DNA of 64,000 nt from CAJQGY01 sp964523375 (GTDB lineage: Bacteria; Pseudomonadota; Gammaproteobacteria; Magnimaribacterales; D2472), in the NCBI GenBank assembly GCA_964523375.1, contig CAZFYG010000002.1, forward strand, positions 1 through 64,000. The letters run 5' to 3'. A model generated the notes under the pieces. It saw nothing but the letters and a program-made list of their open reading frames with translations. It ran no database searches and was not told where the DNA came from. The position numbers were made by a program, and so were the translations under genes. Each line of letters begins with the position of its first letter. Position 1 is the stretch's first letter. Positions 33,535 through 42,447 of this stretch are shown here, one piece after another.

Positions 33535-34418
33535 AAGACTTTTAGTTCCTTTAATGTAGACAAAACTTTATCGTGATAAGTTTCATTTAAATCAGTTAAT
33601 GGTAAACGAATTGTTTTATTAATGCGCCCCATTTCCGATAACATCCATTTTACTGGAATTGGATTAGATTCTACAAATAGCAATTTCAAAAGGTCATTAT
33701 AGTAATCATTTTCTAGCTTAGCTTTTTGGTAATTGCCAGAAAGTGAGTTTTTGCATATTGCAGATATGCTTTTAGGAATTATATTTGCAGCTACTGATAT
33801 TACACCTGAGGCGCCAAGTTGCATACTTTCTAAAAATGTAGGGTCATCTCCTGAAAGGATTGAAAAATTATTTGTTTCTTTGGTTATTTCAGCTATATGC
33901 TTGATTCTATTCATATCATCTAATGCCTCTTTTATACCTATTATATTTTCGTGCTCAGATAAAATTTTAGTTGATTGCGGTTGAAGATCGCATGCTGTTC
34001 TTGATGGAACATTGTACAAAATTTGAGGGATATTTACCTTATTAGCAATGGCCAAGTAATGAAGAATAAGCCCTTCTTGTGTTGGTTTATTGTAATATGG
34101 AGTCACAAGAAGTGATGCATCTGCACCAAGATTTTTAGATTCAAGCGTTAAGTCTATTGCTTCTTGAGTTGAATTACCTCCGGACCCAGCAATTACTGGG
34201 ATTCTATTACCGGATATTTTTACGGTATATTTAATTACATCTAAATGTTCTTGGACGCTTAGCGTTGATGACTCACCAGTTGTTCCAACTGAAACTATTC
34301 CACTTGTATCATTTTCTATATGCCAATTAATTAAATGTTTTAAGGAGTCATAGTCAATGCCACCATTTTCGAACATTGGCGTTACTAATGCGACAAAACT
34401 TCCTCTTAAAACTTGCAT
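33531..34418 (-). CDS. dapA: DapA, 4-hydroxy-tetrahydrodipicolinate synthase
   Basis: First enzyme of the lysine/diaminopimelate branch. 295 residues from the ATG at 34418 (a TTG directly before it could also start). TIM-barrel aldolase with Schiff-base Lys163, Thr46/Thr47 (GTTGES), Tyr135 and Arg140 (LYNVPSRT), each two residues beyond the E. coli numbering. It heads the dapA-bamC-purC operon and is divergent from bcp. Confidence 0.97.
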   Translation of the reverse strand: MQVLRGSFVALVTPMFENGGIDYDSLKHLINWHIENDTSGIVSVGTTGESSTLSVQEHLDVIKYTVKISGNRIPVIAGSGGNSTQEAIDLTLESKNLGADASLLVTPYYNKPTQEGLILHYLAIANKVNIPQILYNVPSRTACDLQPQSTKILSEHENIIGIKEALDDMNRIKHIAEITKETNNFSILSGDDPTFLESMQLGASGVISVAANIIPKSISAICKNSLSGNYQKAKLENDYYNDLLKLLFVESNPIPVKWMLSEMGRINKTIRLPLTDLNETYHDKVLSTLKELKVL

Positions 34419-34487
34419 CAAATAAATTTTCAGTAAAAAATAGGACTATACACTATTTAATACAAAATCTTACACAAAGGAAATCAA

Positions 34488-34958
34488 ATGACAAAAAAAC
34501 TAGTAGGCAAAAAAGCTCCAAACTTTAAAGCAGAATGTACCAGTGAAAAAACATATGCTAGAGATGATTTTAATGGTAAAAATTTAGTACTGTATTTTTA
34601 CCCAAAAGATAGTACTCCGGGATGCACAACAGAAGGCCAAAATTTCAGAGATCTATATGAAGAATTCCAGGCTAATAATACTGAGATTATTGGTGTATCG
34701 AGAGAATCAATAAAATCTCATGAAAATTTTAAAGAGAAGCAGTCTTTTCCATTTGAGCTACTATCAGATCCCGATGAGAAAGTATGCAAGGCATATGATG
34801 TAATGAAATTAAAATCTATGTATGGAAGAGAATATATTGGCGTAGATCGAAGTACTTTTATTATTGATGCAAATAGTAAATTAGTAAAAGAGTGGCGTGG
34901 AGTTAAAGTGAAAGGTCATGCAGATGAGGTTTTGGATTTTATTCAAAACTTAGATTAG
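34488..34958 (+). CDS. bcp: Bcp (PrxQ), thioredoxin-dependent peroxiredoxin
   Basis: Thiol peroxidase reducing hydroperoxides. 156 residues. Peroxidatic Cys46 in STPGCTTEG. The second cysteine found five residues later in E. coli Bcp is absent (Gln51), so it works as a 1-Cys enzyme or uses Cys97. AAAGGAA precedes the ATG by 6 nt. The first gene on the right of the divergent dapA/bcp gap; its 3' end overlaps perM by 4 nt. Confidence 0.94.
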   Translation: MTKKLVGKKAPNFKAECTSEKTYARDDFNGKNLVLYFYPKDSTPGCTTEGQNFRDLYEEFQANNTEIIGVSRESIKSHENFKEKQSFPFELLSDPDEKVCKAYDVMKLKSMYGREYIGVDRSTFIIDANSKLVKEWRGVKVKGHADEVLDFIQNLD

Positions 34959-36010
34959 GCATTTCTGCTAGAGGGCCATGCATTCCATACTGCTTTGATG
35001 AATGTCGCTATTGGTATTGCAAAAAACACACCCCAGAAACCAAATATACTTCCAAATATAAAGACGGCTAAAATAATTATTACAGGATGCAGCTTCACTG
35101 CATCTGAAAAAATTATAGGTACTAGCAAATTTCCATCTAGCACTTGAAGTATTAGATACAAAATAATTAAAAGGCCAAAATCAAAGGTTAGCCCAAACTG
35201 GATAAGGCCGATAATAACTATTGGGACAGTTACAGCAAAAGCTCCAACATATGGTATTACAACCGATAAACCAACAAGAACAGACAAAAGCGCTGTGTAG
35301 TTAAGTCCGAGCGATGAAAATATAATTGCGGCACACGCTCCCACTATAAATATTTCAAGAGTTTTACCTCTAACATAATTACTTAACTGAACATCCATTT
35401 CTTCCCAAATTTTTACAAGCATCTTCCTTTCACCTGGAATAACTTTTAAGAAACCATCTAAGATCGCCTTCCTATCAAATAAAAAGAAATAGACTAATAT
35501 AGGGAATAATAAAATATATATTAAAAGTGTTATGGCGCTTTGTATTCCTGAAATTGAGCTCTTAACAATATTTTGAGTTAATGCTGATGCCTCAGAAGAA
35601 ACCGCTTGGAAAAAAGTTGTAATTTGATCTGACGTTAGCAAGTCTGGGTAAGAGGATGGTATTTGTGACACAAAAATTACAAAATCATTAAGAAGACCTG
35701 GGGTTTCAAGAATTAATAATTGTAATTGAGTGTATAGAATTGGTATTAGCCATATCAAAAGAGCTGCGCCTACAATTATAAAAATTGAAAAAGTAGCCAA
35801 CATCGCCCAAAAGCTATTTACACCAAAAGACTCTATTTTTCTTTGAAGACCAACTAACAAATATGCCACAACAATACTTAATAGGAATGGAGTAAGTATT
35901 GAACCAAAGTAGTTTAGCAAGACTATTGTTGAAATCAGTAAGATTGAAAAAACAATAGTTTCGTCATTTGTAAATATTCTTTTAAAAAAATTATTAAGTC
36001 TTTCTATCAT
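34955..36010 (-). CDS. perM: PerM, AI-2E-family transporter/permease
   Basis: Polytopic membrane protein of the AI-2E family (351 residues, about eight hydrophobic segments). A typical central region, KVIPGERK near 150-160 and the C-terminal VPYVGAF, plus DGNLLVPIIFSDAVKLHP, match the family. The name PerM is used for its position next to bcp, as in Pseudomonas; transport substrate is not known from sequence. gcvR, which often lies between bcp and dapA, is absent. Confidence 0.85.
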   Translation of the reverse strand: MIERLNNFFKRIFTNDETIVFSILLISTIVLLNYFGSILTPFLLSIVVAYLLVGLQRKIESFGVNSFWAMLATFSIFIIVGAALLIWLIPILYTQLQLLILETPGLLNDFVIFVSQIPSSYPDLLTSDQITTFFQAVSSEASALTQNIVKSSISGIQSAITLLIYILLFPILVYFFLFDRKAILDGFLKVIPGERKMLVKIWEEMDVQLSNYVRGKTLEIFIVGACAAIIFSSLGLNYTALLSVLVGLSVVIPYVGAFAVTVPIVIIGLIQFGLTFDFGLLIILYLILQVLDGNLLVPIIFSDAVKLHPVIIILAVFIFGSIFGFWGVFFAIPIATFIKAVWNAWPSSRNA

Positions 36011-36143
36011 TTTTAATCTACATGTTATATTTAAAACTTATTACAAATAACCTTGTCTATAAACAGAGCTTGTAATGTTATGTTATCTAATTATGACCGA
36101 TATTAATCTAAAAAGTCTATTGTTATAGTTTTTCACCAGTTAT

Positions 36144-37598
36144 ATGAAAATTAATAAATTGATAAAAATAAGATTGGGATGCTATTTATTTATAGTAATT
36201 TTTATCAGTTCCTTTGTTTATGCGCAAGCTGATAACCAAATTAAACTCCCAGAGCTTGGAGATAGGGTCTCTGGAGCTGTATCATCTTTGCAAGAAAAAG
36301 CAATCGGAGAAGCTTTTCTTAAACAAGCATACGCCCAAGCACCTTTAATAAATGATTCATTGATTCAGGAATATACTGAACTACTAATATTTAGGCTTTC
36401 AGAAAAAAGCAAGGTGCAAGATAGATACTTTAATGTGCTTTTAATCGACGACTCATCTTTGAATGCTTTTGCAGCACCCGGAAGCGTTATTGGGGTTAAT
36501 GGTGGGTTGTTCCTTGAAGCAGAAAATGAAGGTCAATTTGCATCAGTTATGGCTCATGAACTTGCTCATTTAAGCCAAAGACATTTTGCAAGAAATATAC
36601 TTAGATCTCAAGATACAAGCCTATCATCTGCACTTGTTTTGGTTTCATCCATAGCGATTGCATTAATTACTAATCAGCCACAAGCAATCATTGGAGGAAG
36701 TGCCTTCATGCAGCAAGAAAACCTAAGATATAGCAGGCTTTTTGAAAAAGAAGCTGATAGAGTTGGTTTTACTAATTTAGTAGCCTCTGGATATGATCCA
36801 TATACGATGGGTGAAATGTTCGAGAATATGAATAAAATGAAAAGATACTATGGCGAAGCTCCGCCTGAGTTTCTTTTAACACATCCCGTAACATCTTCAA
36901 GAGTAAGTGACGCTTTTAACGCTGCTGAAAGCATTGATGCAAAAGGATCAAAAAAAGACAGCCTTGATTATTCTTTTATTCGCTCTAGATTAAAAGTTTA
37001 TTATGAAAAGATACCAGCTACCTCTGTAAGCTACTTTGAAGATGCTTTCAAAAAATCAAACTTACCTTCGGATCAATATGGACTAGCACTTTCATTGAGT
37101 AAAAATAATGAATTTAAAGATAGCATCCTTGTAATGAATGAGCTAATTAGTAAATTCCCAAAAAACTTAATTCTTAATACATCTAGAGTTGAGATTTATT
37201 TAAATGCTGGTCTGTACAAAGAAGCAAATAGTTATGTTGATAAATTTCTATCAATTTCTCCTGGAAATTATCCGCTAACAATTACAAAAGCAAAAATTTT
37301 GAATGCGACTGGGGCATACTTTGCAGCCGAAGAGTTATTAAGAGGACAGCTTCTAAAAAGAAATGGTGATCCATATTTATGGCTTTTGTTATCTGATATT
37401 CAAAGGGATGGTAAAAATATTGTTGGTTATTATCAAAGCAAGGCTGAATATCATGTTTTACTTGGCCAGTATGAGGAAGCTATAAGCCAATTAGAGTTTG
37501 CACTTCAACTTACAAAAAATAACTTTCAAGTATCAGAAAGTGTCATGACTAAAATTATTGATATAAAAAATAAAATTAATAAATCTAGAGGTCTTTAA
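36144..37598 (+). CDS. bepA: BepA (YfgC), periplasmic M48 metalloprotease with TPR domain
   Basis: Chaperone-protease that helps LptD and BAM substrates mature or degrades them. 484 residues: signal peptide (about 1-27, cleaved after VYAQA-like sequence), zinc-protease domain with HELAH (His138, Glu139, His142) and third ligand Glu203 in EKEADRVG, and TPR-like repeats from about 300 on. Located near perM and bcp, as in Pseudomonas. No Shine-Dalgarno before the ATG. Its end overlaps the next gene by 14 nt tail to tail. Confidence 0.9.
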   Translation: MKINKLIKIRLGCYLFIVIFISSFVYAQADNQIKLPELGDRVSGAVSSLQEKAIGEAFLKQAYAQAPLINDSLIQEYTELLIFRLSEKSKVQDRYFNVLLIDDSSLNAFAAPGSVIGVNGGLFLEAENEGQFASVMAHELAHLSQRHFARNILRSQDTSLSSALVLVSSIAIALITNQPQAIIGGSAFMQQENLRYSRLFEKEADRVGFTNLVASGYDPYTMGEMFENMNKMKRYYGEAPPEFLLTHPVTSSRVSDAFNAAESIDAKGSKKDSLDYSFIRSRLKVYYEKIPATSVSYFEDAFKKSNLPSDQYGLALSLSKNNEFKDSILVMNELISKFPKNLILNTSRVEIYLNAGLYKEANSYVDKFLSISPGNYPLTITKAKILNATGAYFAAEELLRGQLLKRNGDPYLWLLLSDIQRDGKNIVGYYQSKAEYHVLLGQYEEAISQLEFALQLTKNNFQVSESVMTKIIDIKNKINKSRGL

Positions 37599-38835
37599 AT
37601 AAATTCTTTTTTGTAATACTCCAGCCTAGGTATGTGTGAAGGATTGCAAATGGAATTGCGGCTATTGGCATATATGTAATTGAAAGAAATATAGATTTAC
37701 CAATTCCCATAAAAACACTTCCAGAGAGGTCGCCAAACCTAGTCATAAATGTATCAATAAATACTGTGGTTTTATATCTATCCCTCTTTTCAAGTTGACT
37801 GTAAGCGATCTCTCTAGCAGGTTTATTAAATCCATACTCAAACACCCTAAGAAACGTTTGGCACAAGATAACAACTGCCACAGATGGGAAAAACCCATAA
37901 AGAGAGAAGACTGCTACAAATAAAATACCATAAACTATTAGTATGAATTTAATTCCAAACTTTGATATAACATAATAAGTTAAAGTCAGCTGTACTATTA
38001 AAGTAAGAGGGGAAACTATTTGCTCTATCAAAGCAAATAATCTTATCCTTTCAGGGGATAGTTCAGAATAGTTTTCAATAATTGGTATTGCAGCTATCCA
38101 TTGCACTGTCATAAGAAAAGTAAAGAACCATGAGTAGAGAGCAATATTTCTAATATCATCTTTAGTTAATATATTCTTGATGCTATCAATTGAGCCTCCT
38201 CCAACCTTGGATGAAAGGGCTTCGATTGAAAATGTTCTTACCATATAAGTTGCGAGGGCTAATGCTAGCAATAAGAAAAATGAGGCTGCAATCAAAAATA
38301 GTGCAATGCCACTTTCTGTAAATGAATTTGAAAGAATGCTAGATGTTTGCGAGCCCAACATAGCTCCAACTGATCCTCCTGCTAAAACAAATCCATAGTA
38401 TTTTCTGGATGAAGAATCTCTAAATAGATTAATTACCAATACCCAAAAAATTGAAACTGTAAAAAATGAATATATATTGCTCCAAACATAAAATATTCTT
38501 CCAAGCCACAATCTTTCAGTTACCATGGATTGAGACAAGCTTGATGAGTAAAGATATAAAAGTGCTAAGTTAAAAATAAAGAAAGAATAAGTGTAAAAAA
38601 TAATTCTTATATAATTGCCCCTAGATGCCACCCAGGAATAAATTGGATTTACCAAGATCATAACCAAAGTAGTACTTATCAGGAGAGGTATTAGCATTCC
38701 CTCACCGTAACTCTCTACAGCTAGCTCATTTCTTAAGGGTCTTAAAACATACCAGGAAGAAAGCACAAGATAGAAAAGAAGGCTTGATAGAAAAGTTTTA
38801 TTTTTTCTAAAGATGCCGATAATATTGTATTTCAT
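37585..38835 (-). CDS. NTT/TLC-like (ATP/ADP translocase-related) MFS membrane protein
   Basis: 416 residues with about 12 hydrophobic segments. The start YLVLSSWYVLRPLRNELAV and the KPAREIAYSQLEKRDRYKTT region near 335-355 (the TLC-family motif with KDxxY-like charge pattern) recall the nucleotide exchange carriers of intracellular bacteria and their uncharacterised free-living relatives. Substrate is therefore uncertain. It lacks the C-terminal HEAT or cyclic-nucleotide domains seen in some relatives. Its ATG lies only 15 nt downstream of the tRNA-Lys 3' end, so it is probably on the same primary transcript. Confidence 0.7.
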   Translation of the reverse strand: MKYNIIGIFRKNKTFLSSLLFYLVLSSWYVLRPLRNELAVESYGEGMLIPLLISTTLVMILVNPIYSWVASRGNYIRIIFYTYSFFIFNLALLYLYSSSLSQSMVTERLWLGRIFYVWSNIYSFFTVSIFWVLVINLFRDSSSRKYYGFVLAGGSVGAMLGSQTSSILSNSFTESGIALFLIAASFFLLLALALATYMVRTFSIEALSSKVGGGSIDSIKNILTKDDIRNIALYSWFFTFLMTVQWIAAIPIIENYSELSPERIRLFALIEQIVSPLTLIVQLTLTYYVISKFGIKFILIVYGILFVAVFSLYGFFPSVAVVILCQTFLRVFEYGFNKPAREIAYSQLEKRDRYKTTVFIDTFMTRFGDLSGSVFMGIGKSIFLSITYMPIAAIPFAILHTYLGWSITKKNLFKDL

Positions 38836-38850
38836 ATAGCTTAAGTTAGA

Positions 38851-38926
38851 TGGTGGGTCGCACAGGATTCGAACCTGTGACCAATTGGTTAAAAGCCAAC
38901 TGCTCTACCAGCTGAGCTAGCGACCC
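38851..38926 (-). tRNA. tRNA-Lys (anticodon TTT)
   Basis: 76 nt with encoded CCA. The acceptor arms GGGTCGC and GCGACCC pair perfectly; the D arm is AGCTCAGCTGGTAGAGC; the anticodon stem TTGGC/GCCAA-like encloses CTTTTAA with anticodon TTT; the T arm carries GGTTCGAATCC. It lies 26 nt after cpoB and 15 nt before the transporter-like gene. A tRNA-Lys after the tol-pal cluster is also known in Pseudomonas. Confidence 0.97.
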
Positions 38927-38952
38927 ATGATTAAGCATCATAAAAAATGTGA

Positions 38953-39603
38953 TTATTCCATATTTTTCAATAACTGCAAGGCCTGTGATGAAGCTGAGTT
39001 ATTTGGGTACTCTCTAACTACAAATTTGTACTTGTCAGTTGCCATATTTAAATCATTATTTTTTACGTATATATCCCCTATTTTCTTGTGAGCTAGTGGC
39101 ACTCTGTAATGATTTGGGTATGAAGAGATCAGATCTAAAAAATATTTTTTACTTATCTCAAGATTATTATTAATTAATGATATTTCGCCAAGCCAAAAAA
39201 AGGCTAAAGGTGATTTTTGATCATTTGCAAAACTTTCAACAAAAAATTTAAATAACTTGAATGCATCTTCATAATTCTGATCTTCTAATGATTTTGTAGC
39301 AGCTGCGTAAACATCTTCTTCACTTTGAATATCACTCACCCCTTTAAATCTTATACTGCTATTTGCATTTATGGCATTACTTTCAGGTGTTTTATTATCC
39401 TCTTCATTAAAGGTTTCGTTTATAAGTTTTTCTATTAAATGGTTTTGGCTTTCAATTTGATTTCTTAGTTGAGCAATCTCGTTTTCAAGCTCTTGTATCT
39501 TTAAAAAAAGTATATCCGAAACGGTACTTTTTTCATCAGCGAAGCTAGGACAGGAAGCAATTAGCACAGCCAAAGTTAAAAGAGTATTTTTTGTAATTCT
39601 CAT
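38953..39603 (-). CDS. cpoB: CpoB (YbgF), Tol-Pal-associated TPR protein
   Basis: Periplasmic protein that coordinates PBP1B and Tol-Pal in outer-membrane constriction. 216 residues: signal peptide ending near PSFA (residue 22), N-terminal coiled coil (IQELENEIAQLRNQIESQ, about 35-62), an unstructured linker, and C-terminal TPR-like repeats (YAAATKSLEDQNYEDAFKLF and after). It follows pal by 6 nt. Confidence 0.92.
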   Translation of the reverse strand: MRITKNTLLTLAVLIASCPSFADEKSTVSDILFLKIQELENEIAQLRNQIESQNHLIEKLINETFNEEDNKTPESNAINANSSIRFKGVSDIQSEEDVYAAATKSLEDQNYEDAFKLFKFFVESFANDQKSPLAFFWLGEISLINNNLEISKKYFLDLISSYPNHYRVPLAHKKIGDIYVKNNDLNMATDKYKFVVREYPNNSASSQALQLLKNME

Positions 39604-39609
39604 CCTTTT

Positions 39610-40104
39610 CTAGTTAATCTCCGCCCTTCTATTTTTTGACCAACTTTCATCGTTTGAACCTGTTACAAGAGGATATTCTTCACCAAAACTCTTCACTGTA
39701 ACTCTATTATTACTGATTCCATTTAACAATAAATAATCTTTTACAGCATCACCCCGTCTCTGGCCAAGCGCTAGATTATATTCACGAGTGCCTCTCTCAT
39801 CAGCGTGACCAGATACAGTAATAACCATATCTGAATTATCATTCATTGCTCGTACAACACTTTTTAGAGTTTGTATTGACTTGGTGGAAAGAGTAAATCT
39901 ATCGAAATCAAAATAAACTACTGCATTGGTAGTTATAGGCTTTTCGTCATATGAAATTATAGTATCTTCTGCAACTGAAACTTCGACACTGCTTACAGTT
40001 GAATTATAGACAGATTCTTCTGTATTATTTGTGGTGCTGCAAGATACTGCAAACATGAGGAATGACACATAGAAAATATTTCTATTTTTTGATTGTATAT
40101 ACAT
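39610..40104 (-). CDS. pal: Pal, peptidoglycan-associated lipoprotein
   Basis: Outer-membrane lipoprotein that anchors to peptidoglycan. 164 residues: signal with lipobox AVSC (Cys22 lipidated), disordered linker, OmpA-like domain with VYFDFDRFTLS and GHADERGTREYNLALGQRR and a final NRRAEIN. It ends three or four residues earlier than typical Pal. Between tolB (18-nt gap) and cpoB. Confidence 0.95.
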   Translation of the reverse strand: MYIQSKNRNIFYVSFLMFAVSCSTTNNTEESVYNSTVSSVEVSVAEDTIISYDEKPITTNAVVYFDFDRFTLSTKSIQTLKSVVRAMNDNSDMVITVSGHADERGTREYNLALGQRRGDAVKDYLLLNGISNNRVTVKSFGEEYPLVTGSNDESWSKNRRAEIN

Positions 40105-40122
40105 TATTTTTACTCCATTTAT

Positions 40123-41397
40123 TTATCTTAAATATCCCGACCAAGAAGGCTCTCTAACCTCTCCAGAACTTGATGGCAGTCTGAATTTAGCACCGCTGAG
40201 GGTAACACCGGCAAGAAGTCCAACCTTATCTTCCTTAATTGCATAGATTATCACATTACCGTTAGGAGAAATACTTGGTGATTCATCTAAGCGAGATTCG
40301 GTTAAAGGTCTTGAAAAATTTTCATTGAAGTATTTGAGAGCAATCTTGAACTCTCCTTCGCTTCTTTGAACAAATACAATACCTTCATTACTTGGAAGAT
40401 AAGATGCTTTAGCATTATAACTCCCATCAAAGGTAAGTCTTTTAGGCTTTGTATTAAATTTTAATAAATCTATTTCGTATAACTGAGGCGATCCTGATCT
40501 TCCGGACGTAAATAATATTTTTTTACCATCTGGTGACCATGATGATTCAGTATCTATGGAGTAATGATTTGTTAAACGTGTTAGATTTTTATTTTCTAAA
40601 TTAAGAATATATATTTCTGCATTTCCATCTTGATATAAAGTGAGAGATAAAAACTTCCCATCTGGAGAGAATGCTGGCGAGCTGATCTGATATTTATTTT
40701 TTACAGCAACCTCCCTACTTCCAGTTGCAATATTTTGAATAAATACTTTTGCTAATCCTGTCTCAAATGAAACATACGCTATTTCTTTAGAGTCAGGACT
40801 CCATGATGGAGAAATAATTGCGCTATTACTCTTTAGTAAGATCTGCTCATTCATACCATCGGCATCAGCTAGCATCAATTTATAAACCTTTGCAGATCCT
40901 GCAACATCTTCGCTGACGTAAAGCATTTTTGTTGATGAAATCCCTTTTAAACCTGTTATTTCTTCATAAATACCGTCGCTCACATAGTGTGCTAACTGTC
41001 TAGTTTTATTTGGTATACCATATATTTTTGAAGATCTTATTTTTCTCTCTTTTACAGAGTCGTAGATATCATAAGAAACGGTGATATTCATTTTATCTTT
41101 GCTATCAATCTTCCCTTTTAAAATATAATCAACACCAAGAAGTCTATAATTTTTATAATTTAATTCCTCTTGATATGCCTCTTCCTCCAAGAGATCATTG
41201 GAACTTAGAACTGAAAACTCACCTGTCCTTTGTAGGTCAGCTTTGATAATTGCACTAATTTCATTTGAAATTGAGGTTTGGCCATCAAAATTATGAATAG
41301 CAATTCTGTAAGGATTGTCAGAACTTTCTGTAATTTCAAGAACTAGCTCTGCATTTAAATTTAAGAAAACGAAGAAGAGATAAACAAAAATTTTCAT
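40123..41397 (-). CDS. tolB: TolB, periplasmic Tol-Pal protein
   Basis: Periplasmic translocation protein that binds Pal and TolA. 424 residues: short signal peptide (about 1-16), N-terminal alpha/beta domain (about 20-150), then a six-bladed propeller with WD40-like repeats such as PSWSPDSKEIAYVS, PAFSPDGKFLSLT and SSWSPDGKKILFTSGRSG. Overlaps tolA by 4 nt. Confidence 0.96.
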   Translation of the reverse strand: MKIFVYLFFVFLNLNAELVLEITESSDNPYRIAIHNFDGQTSISNEISAIIKADLQRTGEFSVLSSNDLLEEEAYQEELNYKNYRLLGVDYILKGKIDSKDKMNITVSYDIYDSVKERKIRSSKIYGIPNKTRQLAHYVSDGIYEEITGLKGISSTKMLYVSEDVAGSAKVYKLMLADADGMNEQILLKSNSAIISPSWSPDSKEIAYVSFETGLAKVFIQNIATGSREVAVKNKYQISSPAFSPDGKFLSLTLYQDGNAEIYILNLENKNLTRLTNHYSIDTESSWSPDGKKILFTSGRSGSPQLYEIDLLKFNTKPKRLTFDGSYNAKASYLPSNEGIVFVQRSEGEFKIALKYFNENFSRPLTESRLDESPSISPNGNVIIYAIKEDKVGLLAGVTLSGAKFRLPSSSGEVREPSWSGYLR

Positions 41398-42035
41398 GAA
41401 GGATTGAAAGTGAGCATTATATTTTTAAAATTTGTCTGATATATTTTTATATCCATTTTGCTAAAAAAATTAAATGTTTCAACCCTTTTTACGGCTTTAA
41501 TTGCTGAGTTATCAAACCTAATGTTGCCACTACTTTTAAGTAGAGACACATTGATTATCCTTCCATTTTTATTTATCTGAATTCTAAGGTCGCAAACTAA
41601 GCCATCTTGAATATTTTTTGGTTTTAACCATGCGCCTTCAACAGCATCAATAATCATTAGGCTAAATTTGTCTGTATTATTAATTTGTTCATTATTTGAG
41701 AAATTTATTTCTTCCTTGATTAAATTACTAACCTCAGACGTTGTATTTATAGTTGGCTCAAATTCTTTAGATTGAGTAGTTTTGGAAGTTAGTGTTTTTG
41801 AAGAAATAATCTTGATTTCACTATAGTTTTCTTGAGCTATAGGTTTTTCTATATTGTTTTTAATTGGGCTAATTTTTGCATCTTGCTCAAAAATTAAACT
41901 AACATCTATTGGGTTATTTAGAACAGGTCTCACTTTTTTTTCAGAATAGAAATAGCCAACAAAAAAAAGTATCAGAGAAGCATGTATTAGAAAAGAAAAT
42001 GTTGAAGCTATAATGTAATTAGTTTTAATTTGCAT
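41394..42035 (-). CDS. tolA: TolA, short form
   Basis: Energy-transducing envelope protein joining TolQR to Pal/TolB. From the ATG at 42035 it has 213 residues, about half the length of E. coli TolA (421). It has one membrane helix near the N-terminus (about 8-27), a linker of about 90 residues without the long Ala/Lys-rich coiled coil, and a C-terminal TonB/TolA-like domain (LVCDLRIQINKNGRIINVSL near 145-165, then FDNSAIKAVKRV). A TTG at 42050 is an alternative start. Overlaps tolR by 11 nt. Confidence 0.85.
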   Translation of the reverse strand: MQIKTNYIIASTFSFLIHASLILFFVGYFYSEKKVRPVLNNPIDVSLIFEQDAKISPIKNNIEKPIAQENYSEIKIISSKTLTSKTTQSKEFEPTINTTSEVSNLIKEEINFSNNEQINNTDKFSLMIIDAVEGAWLKPKNIQDGLVCDLRIQINKNGRIINVSLLKSSGNIRFDNSAIKAVKRVETFNFFSKMDIKIYQTNFKNIMLTFNPS

Positions 42036-42447
42036 AACCTGTAGTAACAATGCCTATTTTTTCGATCCCAACACTTTGAACAGCTGCCATAGCTTTAGCA
42101 ACGCTATCAAAAGATACACTTTTATCACCTTTAAATACAACCTCAATATCAGGATTTGCCGAAAAGATAATTAAAGATTTTCTTTTTAATTCATCCAAAT
42201 CTATGGGCAGTTGCTCTTCACCAATATTAATAAAGTATTCACCGCTCTTATTTATAGACACAACAAGTGGTTCATTTTGTACTGACATTTTTGTAGTGTC
42301 GGTTTGAGGTAAATTAACCTCAACACCTTGTATCAATAAAGGGGAAAGAACCATAAAAATAATCAATAAAACCAACATGACATCAATATAAGGAACTACA
42401 TTGATCTCGGCATTTAATTTTTTCTTTTTTCCTAATCTGTAAATCAT
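42025..42447 (-). CDS. tolR: TolR, proton-channel subunit of Tol-Pal
   Basis: Inner-membrane partner of TolQ, ExbD family. 140 residues: one membrane helix (about 18-40, VVPYIDVMLVLLIIFMVLSP) that contains the essential Asp (here Asp22 in PYIDVML), and a periplasmic domain. Its start overlaps tolQ by 4 nt. Confidence 0.96.
   Translation of the reverse strand: MIYRLGKKKKLNAEINVVPYIDVMLVLLIIFMVLSPLLIQGVEVNLPQTDTTKMSVQNEPLVVSINKSGEYFINIGEEQLPIDLDELKRKSLIIFSANPDIEVVFKGDKSVSFDSVAKAMAAVQSVGIEKIGIVTTGYAN

Noticed and set aside
37585..38835. Idea that the transporter-like gene shows an intracellular or parasitic life style
   Set aside because: NTT-like relatives occur in free-living bacteria and the window keeps full TCA, KDO, MEP and lysine/DAP genes.
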